Assembly: GCA_951799425.1 (NCBI GenBank)
Contig: OX637391.1
Span: 16,644,051 to 16,708,050, forward strand
Length of the DNA stretch: 64,000 bases
Direction: 5' to 3'
DNA from: Ilex aquifolium
Lineage: Eukaryota > Streptophyta > Magnoliopsida > Aquifoliales > Aquifoliaceae
Positions 22,622-32,111 of this stretch are shown piece by piece. The position numbers and the translations under genes were made by a program. The notes beneath the pieces were generated by a model. The model did not search any database and had not been told where the DNA came from. It saw only the letters and a program-made list of their open reading frames with translations. Position 1 is the first letter of the stretch. Each line of letters opens with the position of its first letter.

Positions 22622-23328
22622 TGATGGTGTAAATCTACTGAAAATGAGATAGGTGTTCAAATATGCATGGAATTGTGAGTGGTGTCTGAGCTGCAAGGCT
22701 CCTATCTAGCAATGCTGGTTGATGCTTAGGGGAATTAAGGAAGGGGAGATAACACAACAAGATTTCAGTGGTTCACCGGCCTTAGCTCGACTAGTCCACT
22801 CTGGAATGGAGTCTCTAGCTCCTCTCTTCTTATTGATGACGATGAATGTATTACAATGCAGTAAGAGGGGAAAAAAATTAGGGTTCTCGGTGGCTCTCCT
22901 GCCTCCCTTTTATAGCCTCTTGCTTACCTCTAATCCGATTTTACTTCCTATAATGGAGGGATTTTCTCCCCTCTACTCTCCTCCGTTCCGGGGTTACCTA
23001 AACTCTTTTTGGCTGGATCAACGGACTCTATCCCGAAATCTTTGCCTTCTATCGTGGGATCCTTCTCAATCTTCTGAGAGGATCTCGATCGACTACGAAT
23101 CTCATGCCTTGAATCCAGTTTGGCTATTGCTCTGGAGGTATTTGCTATTGTCTTCTGTCATCTTACTGTCTCCTCGTCTTTTCCTCCTATTATCTTGTTT
23201 GGAGGAGCTCCAGTACCGACTGGACGAGCTCAGACTATGGTTGGGATGAGCTCTGCTTTTCTTCTCTGAGCTCCCGAGCTGAGCTCATTTCCTGAGCTCA
23301 GGTCTGGGGTTTACTTTAGGTATCATCA
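22622..23328 (-). repeat. 5' LTR of Tat-2
   Basis: The 707-bp LTR runs from TGATG to CATCA, with a minus-strand TATAAAAG at 22907-22914. It is followed by the right copy of the CTATT duplication. Confidence 0.95.
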
Positions 23329-23482
23329 CTATTCAAAGGCAAAAAAATGCATGGTATAATTGATATGGAATTTATATCAGGAAATTAAAAATACTACAAG
23401 TTTGATGAAAAATTTATGGTCATCTTATAGTGGTCTAATATTTGGATTAATGAGTCTGACATAAAATGTTGATGAAGATCTT

Positions 23483-24400
23483 CTTCTTCTTTTTTGGTTC
23501 AACTGTCAAGGCTGTTCAAGTCAACTTACGCACATATCGACTAATCTCTTTTCTGGTTCGATCAAAGATAGGTCATCCATGCGATGGTATTCATGAGAGA
23601 TAATTCTCTCACAGTCTGGCTTCAAGAGGTTGCGAAGATTTGAATTCAGGACGTTTGAGTTTACAACTGATGGTGTTAATCTACCGAAGATGAGTAGAGG
23701 GTATGGATGTGCGTGAAATCAAGTGTGGTGTCTGAGCTACAAGGCTCATGCAAAATGCTGGTAAATGCTTAGGGAAATTGAGGAAAGGGAAATGAACACA
23801 ATGAAATTACAGTTGTTCACCGGCCTAGGAGCTCGGCTAGTCCACTCTTCAATGGAGACTTTTGCTCCTATTTTCTTATTGATTGCGTTGGGTGTGTTAC
23901 AATGCAGTGTGGAGGAAATTAGAGTTCTTCTTGGTTCTATTGTCTATATATCTTTCAAAGGAGGCTTACCCTGCTCTTATAGTCTCTTGCTTACCTCTAA
24001 CCCGAATTTACTCCCTATAATGAAGGGATCATTCCCCCTTACTCTCCCCAATCCAGGAATTACCTAATCTCCATGGGCCTGGTTTAATGGACTTTTATCC
24101 CGAGATATTTGCCTTCTATCGTGGGATCCCCCTTAATCTTTGGAGAGGATCTTGGTTAGTTAAGGGTTTTATGTCTTGATTCTAGCTTGGTTATTACTTC
24201 GGAGGTGTTCGCTATCATCTTGCTGTCTCCTCACCTCTTCCCATATTATCTTGCTTGGAGGAGCTCTAACACTAGCTGGACGAGCTCTGCGTGCCTTACC
24301 TGACCTCCCGAGCTGAGTTCATTTCCTGAGCTTGTGCTTGGGGTTTATTTTAGGTATCATCAACAATTAATCGCTATTACCACTTGAACTACCATTGGGA
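23483..24400 (-). mobile_element. tRNA-derived SINE, split by a solo LTR
   Basis: On the minus strand the 5' end has an A-box-like TAGTTCAAGTGG, next to the solo LTR, then a body closely matching the SINE at 29527-29751 (shared AGATTAGTCG/GATTAATCG, GTGCGCGTAAGTT-like and TTGAACC before the tail). The LTR at 23668-24362 interrupts it; about 220 bp remain without it. Flanks TTGATGAAGATCTT (23469-23482) and TTGTTGAAAATCTT (24401-24414) agree at 12 of 14 bases and look like an aged TSD. Confidence 0.75.
23668..24362 (-). mobile_element. Solo LTR of a Tat-lineage element
   Basis: The 695-bp LTR runs from TGATG to CATCA with no internal region. It has the shared LTR block (TTCACCGGC, GCTCGGCTAGTCCACTC near 23815-23850). 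Flanks are ACAAC and ACAAT, a duplication with one mismatch. This is the usual product of LTR-LTR recombination. Confidence 0.88.
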
Positions 24401-24414
24401 TTGTTGAAAATCTT

Positions 24415-24924
24415 TCTAACTGGTAGATTTGGATTCTCTCCGGTGATTTTTTTTTTTTTTTTTCAAATTTCTCTCAAATGTAAATCACCTATCTATCTAT
24501 AATAAGAACACTCTGGTGTGATGTATGGAAGTCCCATTTATAATCTCATAATCTTGAGAGAGCACAACATATTCTGATACCATGGAAGAGTGATGTATCA
24601 AGAGTTCAAAATTAGATTAATACTTTTTGTTGTTATTAACCATAAACTTTGGAAAGTCATGCAAGCAAAACTGATTGTAATAATACACTTGGTTTAGAGT
24701 ATAAATTTTGAATTTGCGAATTCAGAATATGAATTCGCTAATTTTATGAAATAGGAGCGCAAATTTATGTCGAATTTGCTTTAGATTCGCGAATTAAAGC
24801 TCTGAGCACCAATTCGTTGGTTGCGAGTCACGAATTGTGTGACTAAGTTCCCTCCTCCCTTTTTAATTTTTTAAAATCTTTTTAATTTAATTTTATCCAC
24901 ATAATCAATACCCAACATTTGTCT
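24415..24924. other. AT-rich DNA with clustered GAATTCGC-like palindromes
   Basis: No gene is seen. Around 24710-24830 the motifs GAATTTGCGAATTC, GAATTCGC and ATTCGCGAATT cluster, possibly remains of a small inverted-repeat element, but I could not define ends. Confidence 0.4.
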
Positions 24925-24932
24925 CATGTAAC

Positions 24933-25294
24933 TAGGTTTGTCAACGGATTAGATTCAGATCCTACCGTTAATCTGAATCTGAATCCAATATATTATATTT
25001 AATGGATTCTGATTTAGATATAACTATATTTGATCCGATTATGATCCGATCTAAATTATTTATATATTTTTATATAAATATTAAAAAAATTAAGTGATTA
25101 TTTAAAAAAAATTTGTAATAATTTGTTTAAAATTAGTTAATTAAGTTATTCGGATCAGATTGAAATTGTTAGCGGATTCATTTATGAATCATAAAAATAA
25201 ATATCCGTTGAATTATTGAATCGAACTTTTGAAAATGGATTCGGGATTCGGATCAGTCAAAATTCGATTCAAACCCGATCCGTTGACAAGCCTA
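24933..25294. mobile_element. hAT-type MITE
   Basis: Termini TAGGTTTGTCAACGGAT and ATCCGTTGACAAGCCTA are inverted repeats with one mismatch in 17. The 8-bp duplication CATGTAAC lies at 24925-24932 and 25295-25302. The 362-bp body is non-coding and rich in GGATTC/GAATCC motifs. Eight-bp TSD and TAGG termini are typical of hAT elements. Confidence 0.92.
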
Positions 25295-25302
25295 CATGTA
25301 AC

Positions 25303-25808
25303 TACTCTTCCACTCTCTAATTAATTAATTAGTACTCATTCAATTTTTTATATTCTAAAAATAGTTTTTATCTTCAATGGTTTCCCATAATTCTTTAAAT
25401 TCTTAAGTTATCATAACTTCTCAAAATTCTTAAGCTACCAATAACTTCTCAAACTTTTTTAGTTTCCCAAATGGTGGGTGAAAAGAAGAGCGAGAGGGTC
25501 TTTATAAATCTCATGCATTGTACAGACCGACACTAATTATGAATTTAAGTGAAACTAATTGAATTTAAATGTCTCCACTAATATACGGTAGCTGACCTAT
25601 TATATAGAATAAAGTTGAAAAAAAGTGCAGCATAAGGGATCTCTTTAACTAGTAATACTCAACATTTTATCATGCTCGTCAAATCAAGATCGGATGATTA
25701 TTCAATGCAATAGTTATACCACGTAATTATTAAAACGCGATATCACTGGGTAGTAATAAAAAATTAAATATAACAAGTGAACTCACTAATCTTATATGGC
25801 AATTATTG
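25303..25808. other. AT-rich intergenic DNA
   Basis: I see no gene or element here apart from AATAT at 25809-25813, the left TSD of Tat-3. Confidence 0.5.
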
Positions 25809-25813
25809 AATAT

Positions 25814-26400
25814 TGACGGTGTTATTTCACGTGAATGAGCAGCGAGTTATAGTATAATTGCTAGGAACAGATCTGAGCTACAAAGCCCGTGAATTGGTGG
25901 TTGAATGCCCTAGTTGTCCGAGATGTGGTGTGTGTAACACGTAGAAATATAGTGGTTCACCGGCTTGGGAGCTCGGCTAGTCCACTCTTCAATGGAGTCT
26001 CTTGCTCCTATAATCTATATTCATCTAGAAAAATATTTTACAAGATGCTTTTGATACCAGTAGGGTTCTCTGCCCCTTGATTGAGGCGTTGTACAGTACT
26101 TATAGTGTAATTCCTATCTCTAAGGGATTTTCACCTAGATCTTTGCCCTTCATCTGTGGGATCTTCCTTGATTTTTGGGAGAGGATCTTGGTTAGTTGAG
26201 AGTTTTGTGCCTTGATTATAGCTTTCCATTGCTTTGAGGATGCCATTCACTAGCCAGCTGTTTCCCTTTCAATTTCCCGTTTGTTTTCTTTGAGGAGAGC
26301 TTGAGATCTGGATTGCGGAGCCCTGGTTACTGTGTCTGACCTCCTTGTCTGACCTCCATATCCGAGCTCATACTTAGAGCTCTTTTTCTAGGTATCATCA
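25814..26400 (-). repeat. 3' LTR of Tat-3
   Basis: The 587-bp LTR starts with TGACG (a T-to-C change against the right copy's TGATG) and ends in CATCA. A purine-rich minus-strand tract at about 26401-26415 (CTAAGGGGCAAC) is the likely polypurine tract. Confidence 0.93.
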
Positions 26401-26756
26401 GTTGCCCCTTAGCCCTTGGCCCAAGCGAGCTTGGGCAAGGGCTGAGTCAATGCTGAATTGAGATAGACTTCCACACATCGACCTCGATTTGCATGAGCTC
26501 GAGGTGCAGAGAGCTGCTGCTTTTCCTACTGTTGCCGAGTTCCCATTGCTTCGAGAAATACTTCAGTGCTTCTTAAAGCAAAATTATTGACTTTATGAGC
26601 TGCCGGACTCTTTTTTATGAACTAGGGAACTCATCATGAGCTTCAGGGCTTTTTTAAGGAATTAAAGAATTCATTATGAGCTACAAGGCTCTTTTTAGGG
26701 ATTAAATAGCCCATTCTAAGCTCCTAGGCTCTTTTCTGAACTATTAGAGTTCTTCG

Positions 26757-27500
26757 TGGGCTGTGTTGCTCATATCATGAACTGAATAATTCAGCGCGAG
26801 CTACGTGGCTCATATTATGAGCTGAAGAGTTCAGCGTGAGCTGCTTGGCTCAAGTTATGAACTGAATAGTTCATCGTGAGCTGCTTAGCTCAAGTTATGA
26901 ACTGAAGGGTTCATCGTGAGCTGCGTGGCTCAAGTTATGAACTGAATAGTTCATCGTGAGCTGTGTGGCTCAAGTTATGAACTGAATAGTTCATCGTGAG
27001 CTGCTTGGCTCAAGTTATGAACTGAAGAGTTCATCGTGAGCTGCGTGGCTCAAGTTACGAACTGAAGAGTTTATCGTGAGCTGCTTGGCTCAAGTTATGA
27101 ACTGAATAGTTCATCGTGAGCTGCGTGGCTCAAGTTATGAACTAAAGAGTTCATCGTGAGCTGCGTGGCTCAAGTTATGAACTTAAAAGTTCATCGTGAG
27201 CTGCGTGGCTCAAGTTATGAACTGAATAGTTCATCGTGAGCTGCGTGGCTCAAGTTATGAACTGAAGAGTTCATCGTGAGCTGCTTGGCTCAAGTTATGA
27301 ACTGAAGAGCTCATCTTGAATTTATGAGCTGAATAGCTCATCTTGAATTTATGAGCTGAAGAGTTCATCTTAAATTTATGAGCTGAAGAGCTCATCGGAT
27401 GGCTATGAGCTGAAGAGCTCATCTTGAGTTTAAGAGCTGAAGAGCTCATCTTAAATTTATGAGCTGAAGAGCTCATCTGATGTTCATGAGCTGAAGAGCT
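26757..27500. repeat. Hairpin array of Tat-3: 40-bp then 27-bp units
   Basis: About 12 copies of a 40-bp unit (about 26841-27310) alternate ATGAACT-GAAK-AGTTCAT with TGAGC-TGCKTG-GCTCA. Then about seven 27-bp units carry ATGAGCT-GAAG-AGCTCAT. Degenerate hairpins precede it, including GAATT-AAAG-AATTC at 26659-26672. Against Tat-1 and Tat-2, the GAGCT/AGCTC stem has become GAACT/AGTTC with both sides changed together. Confidence 0.93.
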
Positions 27501-28743
27501 CGTCTCGTTCTCTAACATCTTCCCTTCTCTTGGGGGAGCGATCTCTGTCTCTTCTTGGGGACCTATCTCGTCCTCTTTCTTTCCTAGGACTTCGATCCCT
27601 CTTATTTTCTTCCTTCACTTTTTCCTTCTGTGAGGATGAGCTCCCTACCTTTGAGAAAAGGGCTTCCTCGCCATTAATATACTTTTCTGCTTTAGCCAGC
27701 ATCTCTGCCATGCTTGCTTGCGGGTTCTTTGATATAGAAAATATCAAATCCTTCGATTGCACTCCTAATCCAGCAATGAAAGCAGTGATAACAAACTTCT
27801 CATCTGGAATATCTACCTTCAGGGATTCTGAATTGAACCTTTGGACATAAGACTGTAGGTTCTCGTTGGGTCCCTGTTTTACATTCAACAGGTGGTAGCT
27901 CGGATTTCTGTATATCCGAGCTCCTATAAAGTGAGATACAAAAGCTATGGAGAGCTCTCTAAAGGATGAGATCGAGGCTGGTGGGAGCCTGTGAAACCAG
28001 GCCAGGGCAGAGCCTTTTAACGTGATGGCAAAAGCTCTGCAATGTACAGGATCCTGGTATCCATGCAGCTCCATCTGGTTCTTGTAAGTGTTGAGATGAT
28101 CTACGGGATCTTTCGTTCCGTCAAAGACCTCTATCTGAGACATCTTGAACTTTGGTGGGAGAGGAAAGTGCAGCACTCCAGTGGTGAATGGGAACTCAGT
28201 CTGTTGTACTATGGCGTCCATTGTAACCGGAGCCTTGCTCTTTACAGCCTCTTTCATGTGGCTGAGCTCTTGCTGGATGTCCTTGAAACGGTGCTCCCAG
28301 TGCTGTTCTCTCCTGTCCTGCTGGTAGGGAAAAAAATCGTCCCTCTCGCCCCCACCGTTCTGACTTTGTACCTCTTCGTTGTAGCCGTTCCTAAGGGGTT
28401 GATGAGGGACTTTCCCTATGGTCTGGCTATTTTTTCCCCTTTTGTCGGCTTCTCTGAGGGGGTTAAGGTGTTGCTGCTCCCTGCGTGGGGGGTTATTCTG
28501 GCCTTCTTGGGCCCGTTGTGCCTCCTGTGGGCAGTGCAAGAGTTTCAAGAGTTCCTCATTCTGCTGTATCAAGCGCTCCTTGGCTTGGCGAAGGGCTGCC
28601 AACTCATTGTTGGTGGGGGGAATCCCCCTGGGAGGGTTCGTCTCCTGGATGTTCTCAGGCTGTCCGTCGTCGGCGGTGTCATGTTGATCTATCACTCGTG
28701 GTGGATTTATTTGACTTTTGCTCATGTTGCGAGTTGAAACCAT
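27484..28743 (-). CDS. Tat-3 Gag, truncated before the zinc knuckle
   Basis: The open frame of 419 residues starts at ATG 28743 (MVSTRNMS). It aligns with the Tat-1 Gag over matrix/capsid-like parts, including EVFDGTKDPVDHLNTYKNQM and KGSALAWFHRLPP, and the basic RS-rich tract. The frame then runs straight into the hairpin array, so the last residues (ELFSS) are read from repeat sequence and the CHHC knuckle is missing. It has no in-frame stops, unlike Tat-2. The product probably still assembles into particles, perhaps together with Gag from an autonomous copy (inference). Confidence 0.9.
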   Translation of the reverse strand: MVSTRNMSKSQINPPRVIDQHDTADDGQPENIQETNPPRGIPPTNNELAALRQAKERLIQQNEELLKLLHCPQEAQRAQEGQNNPPRREQQHLNPLREADKRGKNSQTIGKVPHQPLRNGYNEEVQSQNGGGERDDFFPYQQDRREQHWEHRFKDIQQELSHMKEAVKSKAPVTMDAIVQQTEFPFTTGVLHFPLPPKFKMSQIEVFDGTKDPVDHLNTYKNQMELHGYQDPVHCRAFAITLKGSALAWFHRLPPASISSFRELSIAFVSHFIGARIYRNPSYHLLNVKQGPNENLQSYVQRFNSESLKVDIPDEKFVITAFIAGLGVQSKDLIFSISKNPQASMAEMLAKAEKYINGEEALFSKVGSSSSQKEKVKEENKRDRSPRKERGRDRSPRRDRDRSPKRREDVRERDELFSS

Positions 28744-28783
28744 CAGTCACTGAAAGATCAGCTTATTTGTAATAGGAACAGTC

Positions 28784-28802
28784 GTTCCCACAAACGGCGC
28801 CA
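28784..28802 (-). other. Primer binding site of Tat-3
   Basis: Minus-strand TGGCGCCGTTTGTGGGAAC lies three bases from the LTR. It differs from Tat-1 by one base. Confidence 0.82.
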
Positions 28803-28805
28803 AAC

Positions 28806-29392
28806 TGATGGTGTTATTTCACGTGAATGAGCAGCGAGTTATAGTATAATTGCTAGGAACAGATCTGAGCTACAAAGCCCGTGAATTGGTGGTTGAATGC
28901 CCTAGTTGTCCGAGATGTGGTGTGTGTAACACGTAGAAATATAGTGGTTCACCGGCTTGGGAGCTCGGCTAGTCCACTCTTCAATGGAGTCTCTTGCTCC
29001 TATAATCTATATTCATCTAGAAAAATATTTTACAAGATGCTTTTGATACCAGTAGGGTTCTCTGCCCCTTGATTGAGGTGTTGTACAGTACTTATAGTGT
29101 AATTCCTATCTCTAAGGGATTTTCACCTAGATCTTTGCCCTTCATCCGTGGGATCTTCCATGATTTTTGGGAGAGGATCTTGGTTAGTTGAGAGTTTTGT
29201 GCCTTGATTATAGCTTTCCATTGCTTTGAGGATGCCATTCACTAGCCAGCTGTTTCCCTTTCAATTTCCCGTTTGTTTTCTTTGAGGAGAGCTTGAGATC
29301 TGGATTGCGGAGCCCTGGTTACTGTGTCTGACCTCCTTGTCTGACCTCCATATCCGAGCTCATACTTAGAGCTCTTTTTCTAGGTATCATCA
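28806..29392 (-). repeat. 5' LTR of Tat-3
   Basis: The 587-bp LTR runs from TGATG to CATCA, nearly identical to 25814-26400. The shared block GTGGTTCACCGGC...GCTCGGCTAGTCCACTC is at about 28943-28979. Confidence 0.95.
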
Positions 29393-29526
29393 AATATGAA
29401 AGTTGTTGGAGGTTCTAAATAAAATTTAGTGGAATTCACTAGTTCAACATGTTATACATAATTGATTGGTAACAACACGTGATAAAAATGACATGATATA
29501 ACCATTACATTGAATATCTTCTCCCT

Positions 29527-29751
29527 CAATCTGAAAAGGTAGCTTAAGGGGTAACAGGAACAAGTTGTAAACTCAGATGTCCCGAGTTTGAATCTTGACA
29601 ATATCTTGGAACTAGATCATGAGGGGTAAAATGAAGATCATAGTTCTGACGTAGATGACTTACTTTTGACCAGATCGAAGAGGGGATTAATCGAAGTGCG
29701 CGTAAGTTACCCGAACATCTCTGTACGTTGAACCAAAAAAATATATATATT
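29527..29751 (+). mobile_element. tRNA-derived SINE
   Basis: An A-box-like TAGCTTAAGGGGT (about 29540) and a B-box-like GAGTTTGAATC (29584-29594) form a pol III promoter head. The tail ends TTGAACCAAAAAAATATAT. TTCTCCCT flanks both sides (29519-29526, 29752-29759) as an 8-bp TSD. It belongs to the same family as the split SINE at 23483-24400. Confidence 0.82.
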
Positions 29752-29949
29752 TTCTCCCTTAGGATGGCTCATGCACCAGAATCACTGGATACATCTATTC
29801 TCGAAATTGATTTAGATGAGCCCAAAAAAAGATCATAGCAACCCAATCTTAATGTCTTTGGCCAAAATAGGTGAAGCTAATTGATTAAGTATTAACAAAA
29901 ACATCTTTAAAAAGAGAAGAAATTAGTGGTAATGATATAAAAATCTATA

Positions 29950-30551
29950 TCTATACTACTAATAAAAGTATCTTAGCATGAAAAACTTTTAATTTACTAT
30001 TTTGCCCTTATAAAAAATTATAATGGCTAACATATCCTTTTGTATTTGAATATCTAAATTATCATTTTATCCCAATGTTTTTAAATAACAAATTAATATC
30101 TAACAAATCACATAAATCTCTATATCTTTGCAAAACTTTTGAATTGTCATGTTATGCTTAACATGATATATAAAAAAATATTATTTTTTTTAAAATCCCA
30201 ATATTAATACACGTCGACAATTCTATTGATACAATATCATTTCCAACGCCAAAAAATGCATATATATAGTTTTTTTCTTCATTCACAATCAAAATAATTT
30301 GGTAAAAAACTATTGAGGTACAAAGTAAAAACAAGAAAGACAAAAGAAAATAAGAAAATAAAAATTTATAACCCTTACTATTGGGTTGCTCGAATAAAAA
30401 AATCACAGAAAATAAATACATTGGATATTTATAATTATGAAGAGAATACTAATAATTTAAGTATGATAAATATGAAAGAATATCTAATTATGAATTTTAT
30501 CAAATATTTCAATAAAAAAATTCACGTGCAACGCACGTGGTGCATTGCTAA
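29950..30551 (+). mobile_element. Non-autonomous Helitron
   Basis: The 5' end is A/TCTATACTACTAATAAAAG (an alternative TC lies at 29944). The 3' end has a perfect 7-bp hairpin CACGTGC-AAC-GCACGTG (30523-30539), then eight bases and CTAA, followed by T. TC...hairpin...CTRR with insertion between A and T defines Helitrons. The roughly 600-bp AT-rich body has no coding capacity. Confidence 0.88.
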
Positions 30552-31960
30552 TAAAAATAAAAGGCCACCGGTAATTAAAAAAAAAAACTAGTTAATACCG
30601 TTGAGTGGCAATTTTTTTTTTTTTGAACTGGATTAAGTGGTAATTGGGTCGACTTAAAATGATAATACGTGACGTGTAATGCTTTCACAATTATTGAATG
30701 TTATCGGATCAAAATGCCAAAAGAATGCTTTGACTAGTTGAGTATCTTCAATGGTGTGCCATTTGGCTCAAAAGAAAAACTTGGCACAAATGGTACATCA
30801 TTAATTACTATTCTGACTAAATTCTTTATCAAATTTCCTTTATCAAATCAATATAGACTATTGAATTAATAGACTTCATTATTTCTTTTCAATAAAACTT
30901 ACTTAATTCAGCTGTCGGCATTTAATTAGCATAATTTGGTACCCATCACTACTCCAAAATGGCACGACTAGCACGGGATACGTGTCTTACCAAGTTTTGA
31001 TAATATAAATATAAATAGTAATGCTATTGAGATCTAATTTGTTGACATAATTTAATGATCTAATTCACTGTGATCTAATTTGTTGACAATGCCCCGTCAA
31101 ACATTGAGACTTTGTGTTGATCACATCATAATGTGATTATAAAATTACATTATTATGTCAATAAATTAAGTCAAATTTTTTGGGTCAAATAACGTTATTC
31201 TAATATAAAATCTATCTTGTCATGCCATATTTGATTATTGACTTCTTTATAGTCACCATATTGCCCACATGAAAACCCCCCTTCACATAGATTTCATTTT
31301 ATTTTTCTAAGACTTTGGGTTAAACGAATGAGTAAATATCTTTATAATACCAAATATCGCATTACTCAATCTCTCTTCTTATCTTGTTTGTTTTATAAGC
31401 CTCACTAGTTTGGGTATTAATCCAGTTAAATTTTACGAGCTTGAATTCGAATCTGCTCAGCTCATTTTTTTAAATGAGTTTAAGAAATTATTCAATCTTG
31501 ATCGAGCCTAGCCCAAACCCGAGACGAACCCAGACAACTCAACTATTTTACATATAAACGAAACCGAGTTTAAAGAACCTTAATTCGTTTAAAATATAAA
31601 TCGAACTTCAATCGAATCTTATCTAAATTGAACCCGAGTCAAACCTGAATAACACGTGTCAATTATCACCCCACTCAATAGTCCACAATAAACACAATTA
31701 ATAGGAGATGGTGTGAATAATCCAAAATTTTCTAAACAAAGAAAAACAAATTCCAAAATCATATATGGATTGGTAAAATCCATTTGAATTTCTCGTGAAG
31801 GAGGACGAGAATTTGAGACAACAAAACCGGTGGAAAAAGTGAGTGGTCGCGCCATTAGAATCTGTCTCTCTCTCCACTCCATTTTGTGGGTGGGAAAGTG
31901 GAAGAGAGAAAGTTGGCAAGAGAGAGAAAGAATGTGTAGGGATGAGAGAGGGTATGTCAT
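30552..31960. other. Intergenic region upstream of the RINGv gene
   Basis: Mostly AT-rich with no gene. The last few hundred bases, with GA-rich tracts near 31865-31935, are the likely promoter of the gene starting near 32000. Confidence 0.5.
31015..31200. mobile_element. Possible small MITE
   Basis: The outer parts are roughly inverted: TAATTTGTTGACATAATTT near 31036 and ATTATGTCAATAAATTA near 31151, with GTAATGCTATT and AATAACGTTATT outside them. Possible AT-rich flanking repeats (AATATAAA) are too simple to trust as a TSD. Confidence 0.35.
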
Positions 31961-31989
31961 TGGTGATTGGCTTGTAATGGTGTACTACC

Positions 31990-32111
31990 CACGATGACGA
32001 CAATCTCTTGCTTCATCCCAAACACACGAACTGTGAAGGAAACCCCATATAATTAGAGAGAGAAGGATGAAAAATAGCTTGCTTTTGCTACAGAAATCCT
32101 ATGCCATTCTG
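31990..32111 (+). other. Likely first, non-coding exon of the RINGv gene
   Basis: A GA-rich leader ends at a good donor, CTG/GTAAGC (intron from 32112). Possible acceptors before the coding start are TTGCAG near 32836 and near 32981. The true 5' end and acceptor cannot be set from sequence. The leader holds a short upstream ATG at 32067. Confidence 0.5.

Larger units (their letters stand above)
10467..23328 (-). mobile_element. Tat-2: complete Ty3/gypsy Tat element, decayed pol
   Basis: The 12.86-kb element is flanked by CTATT on both sides (10462-10466 and 23329-23333). By eye the LTRs differ at about 14 bases plus one indel over 707 bp, near 2 percent. Order on the minus strand: 5' LTR (22622-23328), PBS, broken gag-pol, hairpin array, antisense genes B and A on the plus strand, polypurine tract (rich in GGGGAGTAAG, 11175-11190) and 3' LTR (10467-11174). 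Confidence 0.95.
25814..29392 (-). mobile_element. Tat-3: young gag-only, non-autonomous Tat element
   Basis: The 3579-bp element has perfect 5-bp duplication AATAT (25809-25813, 29393-29397). Its two 587-bp LTRs differ at only about four bases by eye. It has a PBS, a gag frame and a hairpin array but no protease, RT, RNase H or integrase. This layout matches the terminal-repeat-with-GAG class of non-autonomous elements, so replication must depend on a relative such as Tat-1. Confidence 0.95.

Noticed and set aside
27255..27518. Minus-strand frame coding a repeated SSSAHKFKM peptide
   Set aside because: It is only a translation of the Tat-3 hairpin array and starts within the repeats; no sign of codon-level conservation.
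29540..29594. tRNA gene
   Set aside because: A- and B-box-like motifs are present but no cloverleaf fits, and the sequence continues into a SINE body with a TSD.
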